Assembly: GCA_016124755.1 (NCBI GenBank)
Contig: WGNA01000019.1
Coordinates: 1-41,486, forward strand
Source: Bacteroidota bacterium
Lineage (GTDB): Bacteria; Bacteroidota; Bacteroidia; NS11-12g; UBA9320
Direction: 5' to 3'
DNA: 41,486 nt
The notes beneath the pieces are model-generated. The model saw only the letters and a list, made by a program, of their open reading frames with translations. It did no database searches and was not told the DNA's origin. Each line of letters starts with the position of its first letter. The first letter of the stretch is position 1. The position numbers were made by a program, and so were the translations under genes. Positions 17,195 through 26,595 of this stretch are shown here, one piece after another.

Positions 17195-19780
17195 ATGAAA
17201 AAATTACTAACCCTGATTTGTATTGCCGTTTTTTCGGTAACAAATATTTGGGCCAAACACGTTGATGTGGAAAAGGCCAAACAGGTCGGTTCTGCATTTC
17301 TGGCCTCCAAAATTAATCAGTCTCCTGCCCAGCTACAGTCGGGACTTACGTTGGCTTATACGTCGGCAAGTGCGGCAACGAGTGCAGTTAGCAATCGGAG
17401 TGACGTGGTTTATTTCTATGTTTTTAATCTGAATACTTCGGGTTTTGTAATGGTATCGGGCGACGATCAGGTAATGCCGGTTCCCGCCTATTCTGATGAA
17501 ACCACTTTTGATCCGGAGAACATTCCGTACAACACCAAAAAATGGCTTGAAGAATATAAGGAACAGATTCGGGATGCGATCGAAAATCAGGTTCAGGCGA
17601 CAGAGCAAATTACTGCCGACTGGAATTTATATCTGAGCGGATCATCTGCCAATCAGGCGACAAACGGCGCGGTGAGTCCATTGGTAAAAACCACATGGAA
17701 CCAATCTCCGTATTACAATTCCATGTGCCCGAGCAGTTCGGTAACCGGTTGTGTAGCAACGGCCATGGCGCAAATAATGAAATACTGGAATTATCCGGAG
17801 ACCGGTTCCGGGTTTCATTCCTACAAACATTCGACATACGGAACGCTGTCGGCCAATTTCGGAAGCACGACGTATAAATGGTCTTCGATGCCGAATTCTA
17901 TTTCGTCTTCCAACAGTTCCATTGCGACCCTGATGTATCACTGTGGTGTGAGTGTGGACATGGATTACAGTCCGCAGTCGAGCGGTGCTTATGTGATTTC
18001 GGATCGGAGTCCGGTTACCAATTGTGCCGAATACGCATTTAAAACCTATTTCGGATATAAGTCGTCGCTCGACGGAATTGAACGCGCGAACTACACGCAG
18101 ACTTCCTGGATAAATAAACTCAAAACAGAATTGGATGCAGGGCGTCCGATTTTATATGCCGGTTTTGGCAATGGTGGCGGACATGCTTTTGTGTGTGACG
18201 GTTACGACAACAGCGATTATTTCCATTTCAACTGGGGATGGGGCGGCGCATATAACGGTTACTTTTCCATTAATGCATTAAATCCGTCGGGAACCGGAAC
18301 CGGTGGCGGATCGGGAGGATACAATACCGGTCATCAGGCAATTATCGGAATTGAGCCGGTGACACCCGGAACCGATAAATCTGATCTAAAGTTGTACGAT
18401 TATGTTTCGGTTTACAACAGCACGATCGGGTACGGACAATCCTTTTACGTTAAAACCAATATCGTAAACCGTGGAACGGGAACCTTTAACGGAGACTATT
18501 GCGCAGCGGCTTTCGATCTGGATGGGAACTTTGTGGAATATGTAGAAATCGTTTCAGGCGCAACACTTCAGGGCGGATACGTTTATACCAACGGAATTAC
18601 ATTTACCAACGACGGTGCGCTTACCATTTTACCGGGTTCGTATAAAATTCACATTTTTTATCGTCCGACCGGCGGGCAGTGGGTGCAGATATCTGAAGAG
18701 GGCAGTTATGTAAATTCGGCGAATCTTACGGTTTACAATAACAATAATATTCAATTGAATTCGGCGATAACGGTAACACCTTCAACCTTGATTACAGGTG
18801 AAGCGTTTTCCGTTAATTTAAATATTGTAAATCAGGGAACATCGACATTCAAAGGGAGTTATGGTGTGGGTCTGTTTAATCTCGACGGCACCTTAGCACA
18901 AACAATTGATATTTATGATGAAACTACCGGTTTGCCTTCCGGTTATACGTACAAATCGCCCTATCTTACCTTTAGCAATAGTTCGGTTGATGTAGAACCG
19001 GGAACCTATTTATTGGCAGTGCAACACAACGGGGGTTCGGGTTGGCAGCTCACCGGGACGGGAACATTTCAGAATCCGATGAAGGTTACGGTTCAGGCAC
19101 CTTCGATTGATCCGGATATTTATGAGCAGAATAATTCGGTTGCAGAAGCCTATAAATTAAATCTCAGTTACTCCGGAAATAAAGCGACCAAAAGCACCGA
19201 CGGATCAACGCTGCACACCGGAACAGACATCGACTTTTACAAAGTGGAATTGCCTTCGGGATACGATTATTCCATTACCGCCACACTGTACGATGCCTAT
19301 AAAGACAAGGGAAGCACAGTGTTTACCTGCGATGCTTTGGTGTCGTATTCAACAAACGGAAGTGATTGGTCGGATACATACGACGATGTTATCAGCGGAA
19401 AGATTACGGTTACAGACGGCGGGACATTGTACTTTCAGGTAGCTCCTTATTTCGCCGGAGAAACGGGAGATTATTTATTGGAATTCAGTGTTATTCGAAC
19501 CGAGCATGTGGGAATTAAAAATGTGGAATTAACAAACCTGATTTCGATGTATCCGAATCCGGCGAATGATGTTGTGAATATTAATTATCCATCCGGAAAG
19601 ATGGAAATTAAATCTATTTATCTAACCGATATTAACGGAAAATCGATTGAGCAACCGACTGTGGTTTCGGGTGATGATAACATCGTTCTTCATACAGAAA
19701 AGTTGACTGCGGGAATGTACATGGTTCAGATTGAAACCGGAAAAGGAATATTAACACGAAAATTGGTAATCAGCAGATGA
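17195..19780 (+). CDS. C10-family (streptopain-like) cysteine peptidase with T9SS sorting domain
   Basis: Secreted cysteine protease made as a zymogen. A signal peptide (1-20, ending IWA|K) is followed by a Spi/C10 propeptide (about 20-150), then the peptidase domain (about 155-395). The nucleophile is in VTGCVATAMAQIMKYW (C186) and the general base in GGGHAFVCDGYD (H330), followed by the diagnostic HFNWGWGGAYNGYF block. Two immunoglobulin-like or CARDB-like repeats (about 400-620) and a pre-peptidase C-type domain (about 635-765) come next. The last 75 residues (SMYPNPANDVVNINY to KLVISR) are a type A T9SS sorting signal, so the protein is exported and attached to the surface or released. 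I prefer ATG 17195 to 17177 because it starts directly at the signal peptide. The stop overlaps the next start by 4 bases. Confidence 0.92.
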   Translation: MKKLLTLICIAVFSVTNIWAKHVDVEKAKQVGSAFLASKINQSPAQLQSGLTLAYTSASAATSAVSNRSDVVYFYVFNLNTSGFVMVSGDDQVMPVPAYSDETTFDPENIPYNTKKWLEEYKEQIRDAIENQVQATEQITADWNLYLSGSSANQATNGAVSPLVKTTWNQSPYYNSMCPSSSVTGCVATAMAQIMKYWNYPETGSGFHSYKHSTYGTLSANFGSTTYKWSSMPNSISSSNSSIATLMYHCGVSVDMDYSPQSSGAYVISDRSPVTNCAEYAFKTYFGYKSSLDGIERANYTQTSWINKLKTELDAGRPILYAGFGNGGGHAFVCDGYDNSDYFHFNWGWGGAYNGYFSINALNPSGTGTGGGSGGYNTGHQAIIGIEPVTPGTDKSDLKLYDYVSVYNSTIGYGQSFYVKTNIVNRGTGTFNGDYCAAAFDLDGNFVEYVEIVSGATLQGGYVYTNGITFTNDGALTILPGSYKIHIFYRPTGGQWVQISEEGSYVNSANLTVYNNNNIQLNSAITVTPSTLITGEAFSVNLNIVNQGTSTFKGSYGVGLFNLDGTLAQTIDIYDETTGLPSGYTYKSPYLTFSNSSVDVEPGTYLLAVQHNGGSGWQLTGTGTFQNPMKVTVQAPSIDPDIYEQNNSVAEAYKLNLSYSGNKATKSTDGSTLHTGTDIDFYKVELPSGYDYSITATLYDAYKDKGSTVFTCDALVSYSTNGSDWSDTYDDVISGKITVTDGGTLYFQVAPYFAGETGDYLLEFSVIRTEHVGIKNVELTNLISMYPNPANDVVNINYPSGKMEIKSIYLTDINGKSIEQPTVVSGDDNIVLHTEKLTAGMYMVQIETGKGILTRKLVISR

Positions 19781-20280
19781 GAGGAGTTGTTTTTTATCTT
19801 TTACTAATTGCTTTTTCGGGTTGCGGAATGTTTAATTCTAAAAATAAAAAAGAAGTGACATTTACGCCGGGAACAGCACCCGGTCCGCCAACAATGGTAT
19901 ATAAGACAAAAAAGAAGTATTACCATTTGGTGCCGGTTATTTTGTCGGATGATAAAAAAACAGTGGCTTCTTATCCGGATCCGAAGGATGTGATGACAGA
20001 CGGCAAACCGGCGTTGCCGACACCATTAAAAAAAGGATATTATCTCGATAACCGGGGAATCAATCTGAATGTGGCGTTTATCAATAAAACGTACGAGGAA
20101 TATTCCAAATTAACGGAATTGCCAACCCCGGAAGTGATGATGAGTTGGGTAATTGATAATGATCCGTTATCGGAGTTGTGCGATTGCGGAAACCGGAATG
20201 TCATTCCGGATGCAGAAAAACAGATGAATGAACTGATACAAGCCAAGAAGTTGAGGACTCTGTGTAAGGCTTTGAAGTGA
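19777..20280 (+). CDS. Small lipoprotein coupled to the C10 peptidase
   Basis: The start ATG overlaps the peptidase stop (ATGA), so the two genes are almost certainly translated together. A lipobox IAFSGC gives Cys at about residue 16. The mature protein has a low-complexity Lys-rich start, then TMVYKTKKKYYHLVPVILS, a YPDPKDV segment and a C-terminal CDCG pair. I do not recognise a named family, though similar YPDP-containing proteins are, from memory, widespread in Bacteroidota. Because C10 peptidases of streptococci and Bacteroides are often encoded beside dedicated inhibitors, an inhibitor or chaperone role is possible, but nothing in the sequence proves it. Confidence 0.75.
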   Translation: MRGVVFYLLLIAFSGCGMFNSKNKKEVTFTPGTAPGPPTMVYKTKKKYYHLVPVILSDDKKTVASYPDPKDVMTDGKPALPTPLKKGYYLDNRGINLNVAFINKTYEEYSKLTELPTPEVMMSWVIDNDPLSELCDCGNRNVIPDAEKQMNELIQAKKLRTLCKALK

Positions 20281-20465
20281 GTTTTTGATTTGTTCTTCAC
20301 TTGTGCTTTTTAGTTTTAAGGAAATACGAGATTTATTCTTTCTGCTGAATATTTTGTGTCGGTAATTCTTTGTGCCGTTGTGTGAAGCAATAGCTAATAT
20401 GCTATAAATGGTTGATGAAGAACTTCTGAAGTATGAGTATATTGTTCTTGAAATAAAATCATAGA

Positions 20466-20775
20466 TGCTTCTTCGTTTGGATGCACCAAGATTATGAATC
20501 AGTTGGGAATCGATGTACAATCTCTTTTCTCACTTTTTTCTTGATAAAAAAGTAAGCAAAAAATCAATTCGGAAAGAAAGCTGCCCGGGCTCCCTTTCTC
20601 ATTTGTTGAAAATCTGGGAAAGAAGTGTCAAGCACTTTCCCGATTTTCTACCAAATGAAAAATTCCCGCCGGGGCTATCCCGCCTTTCCGACGACCCACC
20701 CACGCGTTCCTATTCTTGTTGTGGGTTCCGCTTTGCACAATTCATTTTGTTCTGTTAATTCAAATCAACAGTTGA
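20466..20775. repeat. Dispersed fourth copy of the 355-bp intergenic repeat
   Basis: Same element as 15846-16875, alone between two unrelated genes. It keeps the A/T hairpin (about 20530-20556), an outer arm TCGGAAAG pairing with CTTTCCGA (ending 20691), and the central hairpin at 20600-20657, in which GGGAAAG/CTTTCCC is perfect and one pair shorter than in units 1 and 3. The 3' part diverges after about 20715. The surrounding gap (20281-20877) holds no gene I can support. Confidence 0.82.
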
Positions 20776-20877
20776 ATCAATAAAGCGGAGAAGCATTTAA
20801 TTTTTTAGCTGATGTGTGAAATCTAATTCTTCATGCAACCCTTTTCTTTTTTATCAGACTAAAAGAAAAATGACCAC

Positions 20878-23076
20878 ATGAAAACCTGCTATACTTTACT
20901 TTTTATTCTGGCCTTTTCCGCATCCGGATTTGCGCAGAATTATTACATATCGAATACGTCAGTCGGTGCGAATGATGCCAATCCCGGAACCATTGCGTCG
21001 CCCTGGAAGTCCTTTACACCACTCAATGCTTTGCTGAAAACGACCAATCCTATCGATACGATTTTTCTGCGATCCGGCGATGTATTCAGGGATCATATTG
21101 ATGTCGCAAACCGAAAGAATATTGTGATCACGTCGTATGGATCGGGAGCCAAACCGGTAATATCCGGAACCGAAAAAGTAAGTGGTTGGACGAGCTTTAA
21201 AAATTATTACCGGGCTGCAGTAACCGGATCGGTTTCACACTTTTTCTCACAGGGGCACGAACAGATTGTGGCGAGATATCAGGATCGGGGAGCTTATCTC
21301 ACGGTGGATATGGCCGATAATAATTCACTTCAGGATAATGATCTCAGCGCGATATCAACGGCTGTGTTGAACCGATCGCAGGTTTGCGTTCATACCGCGC
21401 AATGGTGTTGGGAGAAATCGAAGATTGCATCTGCAACTTCAAACCGGATCAATTACGCCACACCCACTTTGCGGGAACCCACGGCGGGATATGGATATTT
21501 CCTGTATGGTGATACTTCATTTTTAAATATCGATGGCGAATATGTCTGGGATTCAATTGGCGGTTATCTCTATTTTATGCCACCTGGCGGGATGAATCCG
21601 AATGCTCTCAATTGCGAGGTTTCGGTACGTGAATTTGGAATTTCGATGTTGACGTTCGCGCAAAACATTTCCATTTCCAATATTTCGTTTTTTGGTCAGT
21701 CGGAGGCGGGAATTACTGCACCTTTTTCGGGCAACACCGGACTGAAAGTAACGAATTGCGAATTTAAAGGTCAGTATAAATACGGAATTGAATTGCAATG
21801 CAAATACGCTGAAGTTTCGAATTGTTATTTCCGGGAAGTAGATGCGTTCGGAATATTCATGCACAATACCGCATTCGGATGCAAGATTCACCACAATACA
21901 TTTCGGAATAACGGAGCCATCCGGAACAGCGGCATCGGACAGGAAATTAATTTAACTTCCATTAAAGGTGCATTTGTAGATAGTTGTCATGTTCACCACA
22001 ACGATATCGACAGTGCGGGCTACTGTGGAATTTCCATGGATGGAAAATACAATCTGATTGAGCGGAATATTGTGAAACACGCCATGCTTTACAATAATGA
22101 CGGAGCGGCATTAAAGAGTTTTGGAATTGGGTCGGCGTACACTATTTTCCGAAATAACATCGTGAGTGAGAGCGATGGAAATACAGAGGGAACTCCAAAC
22201 GGTCCGCATTTCGTTACACCGGCTATTTATTTTGATTTCAGCACCAATCACTGCATCATTGAAAATAACACTATTTATAACATGTCGCAAAAAGGCATTT
22301 TTCTGAATGCGTCGACAAATAACAATACGGTCACCGGAAATGTAATTCACGGATTGAATTTTGGAATTGATTTTAACGGAGCTCCGAATCCGAATATCAT
22401 GAATTATCAGAACATGACCGGAATGCGGGTAACGGGCAACAGCATTTTCGCGGTATCTTCTTCATCCTATATTCTTCGAATGTTAGACAACACCGGAAAT
22501 TATTCGAATGGAACGATTGATTCGAATTACTACTTTCAACCATACGATGCGAATCACTACGTTCTGGAACCGCCGTCAACAAACGAAAGTTTTGATAGTT
22601 GGAAAAATGTTTCGGGTCACGATCTGCATACAAAATCAGCATTTGTACAATGGACCAATGGAACGCATTTCGATACGCTTTTTGTTAATCCGACCGACAA
22701 TGAAATAACGGTGAATCTGCCCAATTCACCGTACCGGTATCTCGATCTTGACAGCACGGAAATATGCGGATCTTTTGTTTTAAAACCCTACACCTCCCGA
22801 ATTTTATTATTGACGAATACTACGTGTGAAGTGGGTATTGAGCGAATTGAGGAATTCGGGAATTTGGTTGTTTATCCGAATCCGGCACACGAATCAATTC
22901 ACTGGAATAATGCCGGTGAATCGGTCGGTTACTTGATTTGTGACCTGTATGGAAGATTTTTAATAAACGGGAAATCCGATCGGGGATTGAACGTCGTATA
23001 TGTGGAAGATTTCGTACCGGGAATTTATTTCATCCGGTTTGAAAATGGGGGAGTGCAGAGGTTTTTGGTGAATTGA
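20878..23076 (+). CDS. Secreted right-handed beta-helix protein with T9SS sorting domain
   Basis: A signal peptide (ending SGFAQ, residue 20) is followed by a pectate-lyase-like opening (YYISNTSVGANDANPGT, the DAxxGxx start typical of parallel beta-helix proteins) and repeated N-x-[FI] strands with Asn ladders (about 250-500; ISNISFFGQ, VTNCEFKGQ, VSNCYFRE, IHHNTFRNN, IENNTIYN, VTGNVIHG). The C-terminus from about 655 (VVYPNPAHESIHW to RFLVN) is a T9SS type A sorting signal. Polysaccharide lyase or hydrolase activity is common for this fold, but no catalytic residues can be assigned. The gene follows the dispersed repeat copy by about 100 bases. Confidence 0.85.
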   Translation: MKTCYTLLFILAFSASGFAQNYYISNTSVGANDANPGTIASPWKSFTPLNALLKTTNPIDTIFLRSGDVFRDHIDVANRKNIVITSYGSGAKPVISGTEKVSGWTSFKNYYRAAVTGSVSHFFSQGHEQIVARYQDRGAYLTVDMADNNSLQDNDLSAISTAVLNRSQVCVHTAQWCWEKSKIASATSNRINYATPTLREPTAGYGYFLYGDTSFLNIDGEYVWDSIGGYLYFMPPGGMNPNALNCEVSVREFGISMLTFAQNISISNISFFGQSEAGITAPFSGNTGLKVTNCEFKGQYKYGIELQCKYAEVSNCYFREVDAFGIFMHNTAFGCKIHHNTFRNNGAIRNSGIGQEINLTSIKGAFVDSCHVHHNDIDSAGYCGISMDGKYNLIERNIVKHAMLYNNDGAALKSFGIGSAYTIFRNNIVSESDGNTEGTPNGPHFVTPAIYFDFSTNHCIIENNTIYNMSQKGIFLNASTNNNTVTGNVIHGLNFGIDFNGAPNPNIMNYQNMTGMRVTGNSIFAVSSSSYILRMLDNTGNYSNGTIDSNYYFQPYDANHYVLEPPSTNESFDSWKNVSGHDLHTKSAFVQWTNGTHFDTLFVNPTDNEITVNLPNSPYRYLDLDSTEICGSFVLKPYTSRILLLTNTTCEVGIERIEEFGNLVVYPNPAHESIHWNNAGESVGYLICDLYGRFLINGKSDRGLNVVYVEDFVPGIYFIRFENGGVQRFLVN

Positions 23077-23103
23077 TATTAATAGAAAACAAAAAGTCGC
23101 ATT

Positions 23104-23448
23104 ATGAAAGAGAGTATCACATTTGATTTTATGTTAAAAGCTTATCTGCTTGTATTGTTGGCATCATGGCTTATTGTGTATTTTTTCATCCAGGACAATT
23201 CGATTGAAATTGTTTTTGTTTTGCTGGCGAATCTGGCCGCCTGCGGTTATTTAGTTCGATCGGTCATCGACTTATCAAAGGGGCGATTCCGGCAGGCGAT
23301 AAACGGCATTCTGATCTTTACCTCTTTAAATCTTATTTGGTGGGTCACCTACGATTTCGGAGTTGTAAAAAGCATCAATGGATTATTGATGGTGATGATG
23401 TTGACCATGATTTTGATGCTGGGAGTTTTTAGGTGGGTGTTGAGGTGA
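23104..23448 (+). CDS. Small integral membrane protein of unknown function
   Basis: 114 residues with three to four hydrophobic segments (about 10-28, 34-50, 66-82 and 88-110), separated by short charged turns such as RSVIDLSKGRFRQ. No signal peptide or known motif. It lies 27 bases after the beta-helix gene on the same strand and is convergent with hsdR. Open frame, start and membrane pattern support a real gene; function unknown. Confidence 0.6.
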   Translation: MKESITFDFMLKAYLLVLLASWLIVYFFIQDNSIEIVFVLLANLAACGYLVRSVIDLSKGRFRQAINGILIFTSLNLIWWVTYDFGVVKSINGLLMVMMLTMILMLGVFRWVLR

Positions 23449-23506
23449 GGGGGGGAATGTGCTGAAGTCAGATAAGAAGCATTTTCCTGCTATTGTTGTA
23501 TTCCAA

Positions 23507-24253
23507 TTAACCCGTTATTCGGTTGTCAATCATCCTTTTCATCGTGTCGAACAAGGCCTGATAAAAAGACTCATCTTTTGCATAAAGTTTATACAGTTCC
23601 AATTCCTTTTTTCTTTGTTGACCCATTACTTCATCCAAAATCTTTTTAAATGCAAGATCCCGATTCTGCGGATCTGTATTGTCCGCTACCTTAGTTTGAT
23701 AATCAGGATGTGCCTGAATGTGCTTGCTTATAGAAATGAATTTCACTCGTTGATCTTCTGGTGTAGCATCCCAACCGTGGAACCATCTTTCGTTGAACGA
23801 TTTTATTATTTCATCCAAAGGGTTTTTTTCATCATCACCTCCGTGAGCACTTCTCGGGTTGGGATTCTGCGGATCTAATTCCGTTGCAGAATCATCCAAA
23901 CCAATTGATTGATTCAGTTTGGTTCGTTCCAAACCATAGGTCGAAAGGTCAACGGATTCTAAAAGCTCGTCGATTAATTCATTCTCTTTAGTTTTTACAA
24001 TCAGTTTTGGTATCAAAAATTTCAAATACCAAAACAACTTTTCCCATTCTAATACTTCATAAGGCATTATAGAAGCCATCTGGCCATAGATTTTTACGAA
24101 CTGTTTGGCTTTAATTTTAAAGTCAGCCTTTTCGTCGTCTTCCAGTTCCAGTTCTGCATTAAATCGATTGGCTGCTACATCTATAACCGGACTTAATTGT
24201 TGTGCGTCTTCACCCTTGAAATATTTTTTACAAAATCTTCTACTTCTTCCCAC
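23507..24253 (-). CDS. hsdR: Type I restriction subunit HsdR, C-terminal fragment (after frameshift)
   Basis: C-terminal part of HsdR, out of frame with the N-terminal part at 24193-26595. Coding begins in earnest at about 24223 (YFKGEDAQQLSPVIDVAANRF); the residues before that are a by-product of the shifted frame, so the nominal start at 24253 is artificial. The region is helical and acidic and contains the family block PYEVLEWEKLFWYLKFLIPKL and a C-terminal helix ending NRITG. Joined to the upstream piece by a -1 step the protein is 1,029 aa, a normal HsdR length. Convergent with the small membrane protein gene, with 58 bases between. Confidence 0.85.
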   Translation of the reverse strand: MGRSRRFCKKYFKGEDAQQLSPVIDVAANRFNAELELEDDEKADFKIKAKQFVKIYGQMASIMPYEVLEWEKLFWYLKFLIPKLIVKTKENELIDELLESVDLSTYGLERTKLNQSIGLDDSATELDPQNPNPRSAHGGDDEKNPLDEIIKSFNERWFHGWDATPEDQRVKFISISKHIQAHPDYQTKVADNTDPQNRDLAFKKILDEVMGQQRKKELELYKLYAKDESFYQALFDTMKRMIDNRITG

Positions 24254-26595
24254 TCATAAACACCTACCTCATCTAAGGTGCCTTTTAACTCGTGCAAAAC
24301 ATTTATATCAGTTGCTCCGCTCAATGAAGTTGAAGTATAGAAGGGGTCAAAAGATGCTTTGATGTCGTCTACTTGATTGAAAAAATCCAAGACAAATAAA
24401 TCTTCTGTCTTTTTGCCTAATTTATTCGCGGAACGGTTTAATCTGCTGAGCGCCTGAACTGCGAGAACACCTTGCAGTTTTTTGTCAACATACATAGTAC
24501 AAAGTTTTGGCTGATCAAAACCTGTCAGGTATTTATTGGCAACAACTAAGATACGATATTCGTCCATGTTAAAATATCTTGCAATCTTATCACTAAGATA
24601 CCCTGGATCACTTGGTTTTGCTGTGTCTATGTTAGCTGGGAAATCATTCAAATTCATTTCATCGTATTCAATCCCGTCAACCGTTTTCTTCCCGGAAAAT
24701 GCTACTGCGATCCTGAAAGGATTTCCTTTTTCTTTTAATATTTGCTTAATTATTAAATAATAGCGAATAGCAGATTCTATATTTTGGGTAACAACTATTG
24801 CCTTAGCTTTCCCTTTAAGCTTTTTCGTATTATACACCTTGGAAATAAAATGGTCCAACATTATTTCTGCTTTGGTGCCAATGGTTTGTTTATGTCTTTC
24901 TACGTATGCTCTGAGTTTCTTTTGCGCTTTCTTCGTGTCGAATAATGGATTTTCCTGAATGGACTTTTCAATTTCGTAATAGCTTTTATACGTAGTATAA
25001 TTTGCCAACACATCCAGAATAAATCCTTCTTCGATGGCTTGTTTCATGGAATACAGATGAAAAGGCTTGAAAGTGCCATCTTCCTGTTTGGTACCGAACC
25101 TTTCAAGTGTGGCGTTTTTAGGTGTTGCCGTAAAAGCCAGATAAGATGCATTACCTTTCATTTTTCGGGCTTGCATGGCTTTTAATATTTTGTCTTGCGT
25201 GTCTTCTTCGTCCTCTTCACTTTGCCCAACACCCATAGCCTGATTCATTTTACCCGCAGCGGTTCCGCTTTGTGAACTATGTGCCTCATCAATAATTACG
25301 GCAAATCGCTTTTCACTAAGGTCGGCAATCCCATCTACGATAAATGGAAATTTCTGAATGGTGGTAATGATGATTTTTTTGCCTTGTTCCAAACCATCTT
25401 TTAAATCTTTAGAAGAAAAAGCCGGAGATACAATATTTTTAACTTCTGAAAATTCTTTGATATTTTCTCTCAATTGTTTGTCGAGAAGTCTTCTGTCTGT
25501 TACCACAATCACAGAATCAAACAAAGGATTTTGAATACCTTTTGCGCCTGGTAAGCCTTCCCTTTCGGGATAGGTTTCAATTAATTGATAAGCAGCCCAT
25601 GTAATGGAATTGGATTTACCGGAGCCGGCTGAATGTTGAATCAGATAGGTGTGTCCAACGCCATTTTTTGAGGCATGATTCAGCAACCTTCTTACCACAT
25701 CAAGCTGGTGGTAACGAGGGAAATACAAAGTTCTTTTGCTCAGTGGGTCTGTTGCTTTTCCATCAAAGCGAACGAAGTGCTGAATGATGTTAGCCAGACT
25801 TTCGCGAGTAAATATTTCCTCCCACAGATAGGCGGATTTATGACCAAAAGGGTTTGGCGGATTTCCTTTTCCATTGTTATTGCCTTTGTTGAAGGGTAAA
25901 AAGAATGAGTTCGCGCCATCTAATCGGGTACACATATACACTTCATCTGTATCAACTGCAAAGTGCACCAGACAACGGCCAAAAGTTAACAAAGGCTGTT
26001 TTATGTCCCGATCGTATTTGTATTGCTTAATGCCATGCACTGTAGCGGTTTGACCTGTCCATGTATTTTTTAGTTCCAGTGTGGCAACGGGCAACCCATT
26101 TACAAATACCACCATGTCAATTTCTTCACGTTGGTTTTCGGTATTGTATCGAATCTGTCGTGTTACGCTAAATTCATTTTTTTCAAAATTTTCTTTTACT
26201 GCTTCACTGCTGCTTGCCATTGGTAGTTGGTAGAGTAAGGTAAAATGAGCATCCTCTACTTCCAGACCTTTGCGAAGCACTCGCAACAAACCATATTTCT
26301 TAATCATACGGTCGAGTCGTTCTGAAATCCTGAGTTTCCAGTCGGCAGAACGCTGAATTTTCTTTAGCTCTTCTTTTTGTGTGTTTTCTAAAAAATTCCA
26401 GAAACGCGATTCATCAATCGCATAGTGTGCATTAAAATCATTGGCATTACCGATATAAAAGCCATTGCCACCACGATAAACGTCCTGCGGTTCTGAAATT
26501 GGTTTCATGCCACTGCTCAGATTTTCTATGCAGGTACCTGTTAATTTTTTTTCTATGGCAGCTTCGAGGGCTTGTTCGTTAGTTTTAGATAGCAT
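24193..26595 (-). CDS. hsdR: Type I restriction subunit HsdR, N-terminal 790 residues (frameshifted)
   Basis: Motor and nuclease subunit of a type I restriction enzyme, which translocates DNA and cuts it remotely. The nuclease motif is D160 with E174-L-K176 (EEIDMVVF...ATLELKN). The SF2 motor has Walker A AGSGKS (323-328), DEAH (436-439), the TATPK motif III, and later motifs VVANKYLTGFDQP and ALSRLNR. After V789-K790 the frame runs through AAT ATT to a stop at codon 801, losing the C-terminal domain, which continues in the -1 frame. The junction is A_AAA_AAT at 24229-24223. Start ATG 26595 overlaps the 3' end of the upstream gene by 11 bases. Confidence 0.93.
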   Translation of the reverse strand: MLSKTNEQALEAAIEKKLTGTCIENLSSGMKPISEPQDVYRGGNGFYIGNANDFNAHYAIDESRFWNFLENTQKEELKKIQRSADWKLRISERLDRMIKKYGLLRVLRKGLEVEDAHFTLLYQLPMASSSEAVKENFEKNEFSVTRQIRYNTENQREEIDMVVFVNGLPVATLELKNTWTGQTATVHGIKQYKYDRDIKQPLLTFGRCLVHFAVDTDEVYMCTRLDGANSFFLPFNKGNNNGKGNPPNPFGHKSAYLWEEIFTRESLANIIQHFVRFDGKATDPLSKRTLYFPRYHQLDVVRRLLNHASKNGVGHTYLIQHSAGSGKSNSITWAAYQLIETYPEREGLPGAKGIQNPLFDSVIVVTDRRLLDKQLRENIKEFSEVKNIVSPAFSSKDLKDGLEQGKKIIITTIQKFPFIVDGIADLSEKRFAVIIDEAHSSQSGTAAGKMNQAMGVGQSEEDEEDTQDKILKAMQARKMKGNASYLAFTATPKNATLERFGTKQEDGTFKPFHLYSMKQAIEEGFILDVLANYTTYKSYYEIEKSIQENPLFDTKKAQKKLRAYVERHKQTIGTKAEIMLDHFISKVYNTKKLKGKAKAIVVTQNIESAIRYYLIIKQILKEKGNPFRIAVAFSGKKTVDGIEYDEMNLNDFPANIDTAKPSDPGYLSDKIARYFNMDEYRILVVANKYLTGFDQPKLCTMYVDKKLQGVLAVQALSRLNRSANKLGKKTEDLFVLDFFNQVDDIKASFDPFYTSTSLSGATDINVLHELKGTLDEVGVYEWEEVEDFVKNISRVKTHNN

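Noticed and set aside
16862-17297. Two overlapping minus-strand frames of 90 and 128 codons
   Set aside because: They overlap in different frames, one runs into the C10 gene, and neither looks like a protein.
23449-23506. Duplicate of the tRNA-Arg 3' end as an att site
   Set aside because: No match to the tRNA end is visible at the left border of the defence region, and no integrase gene is present.
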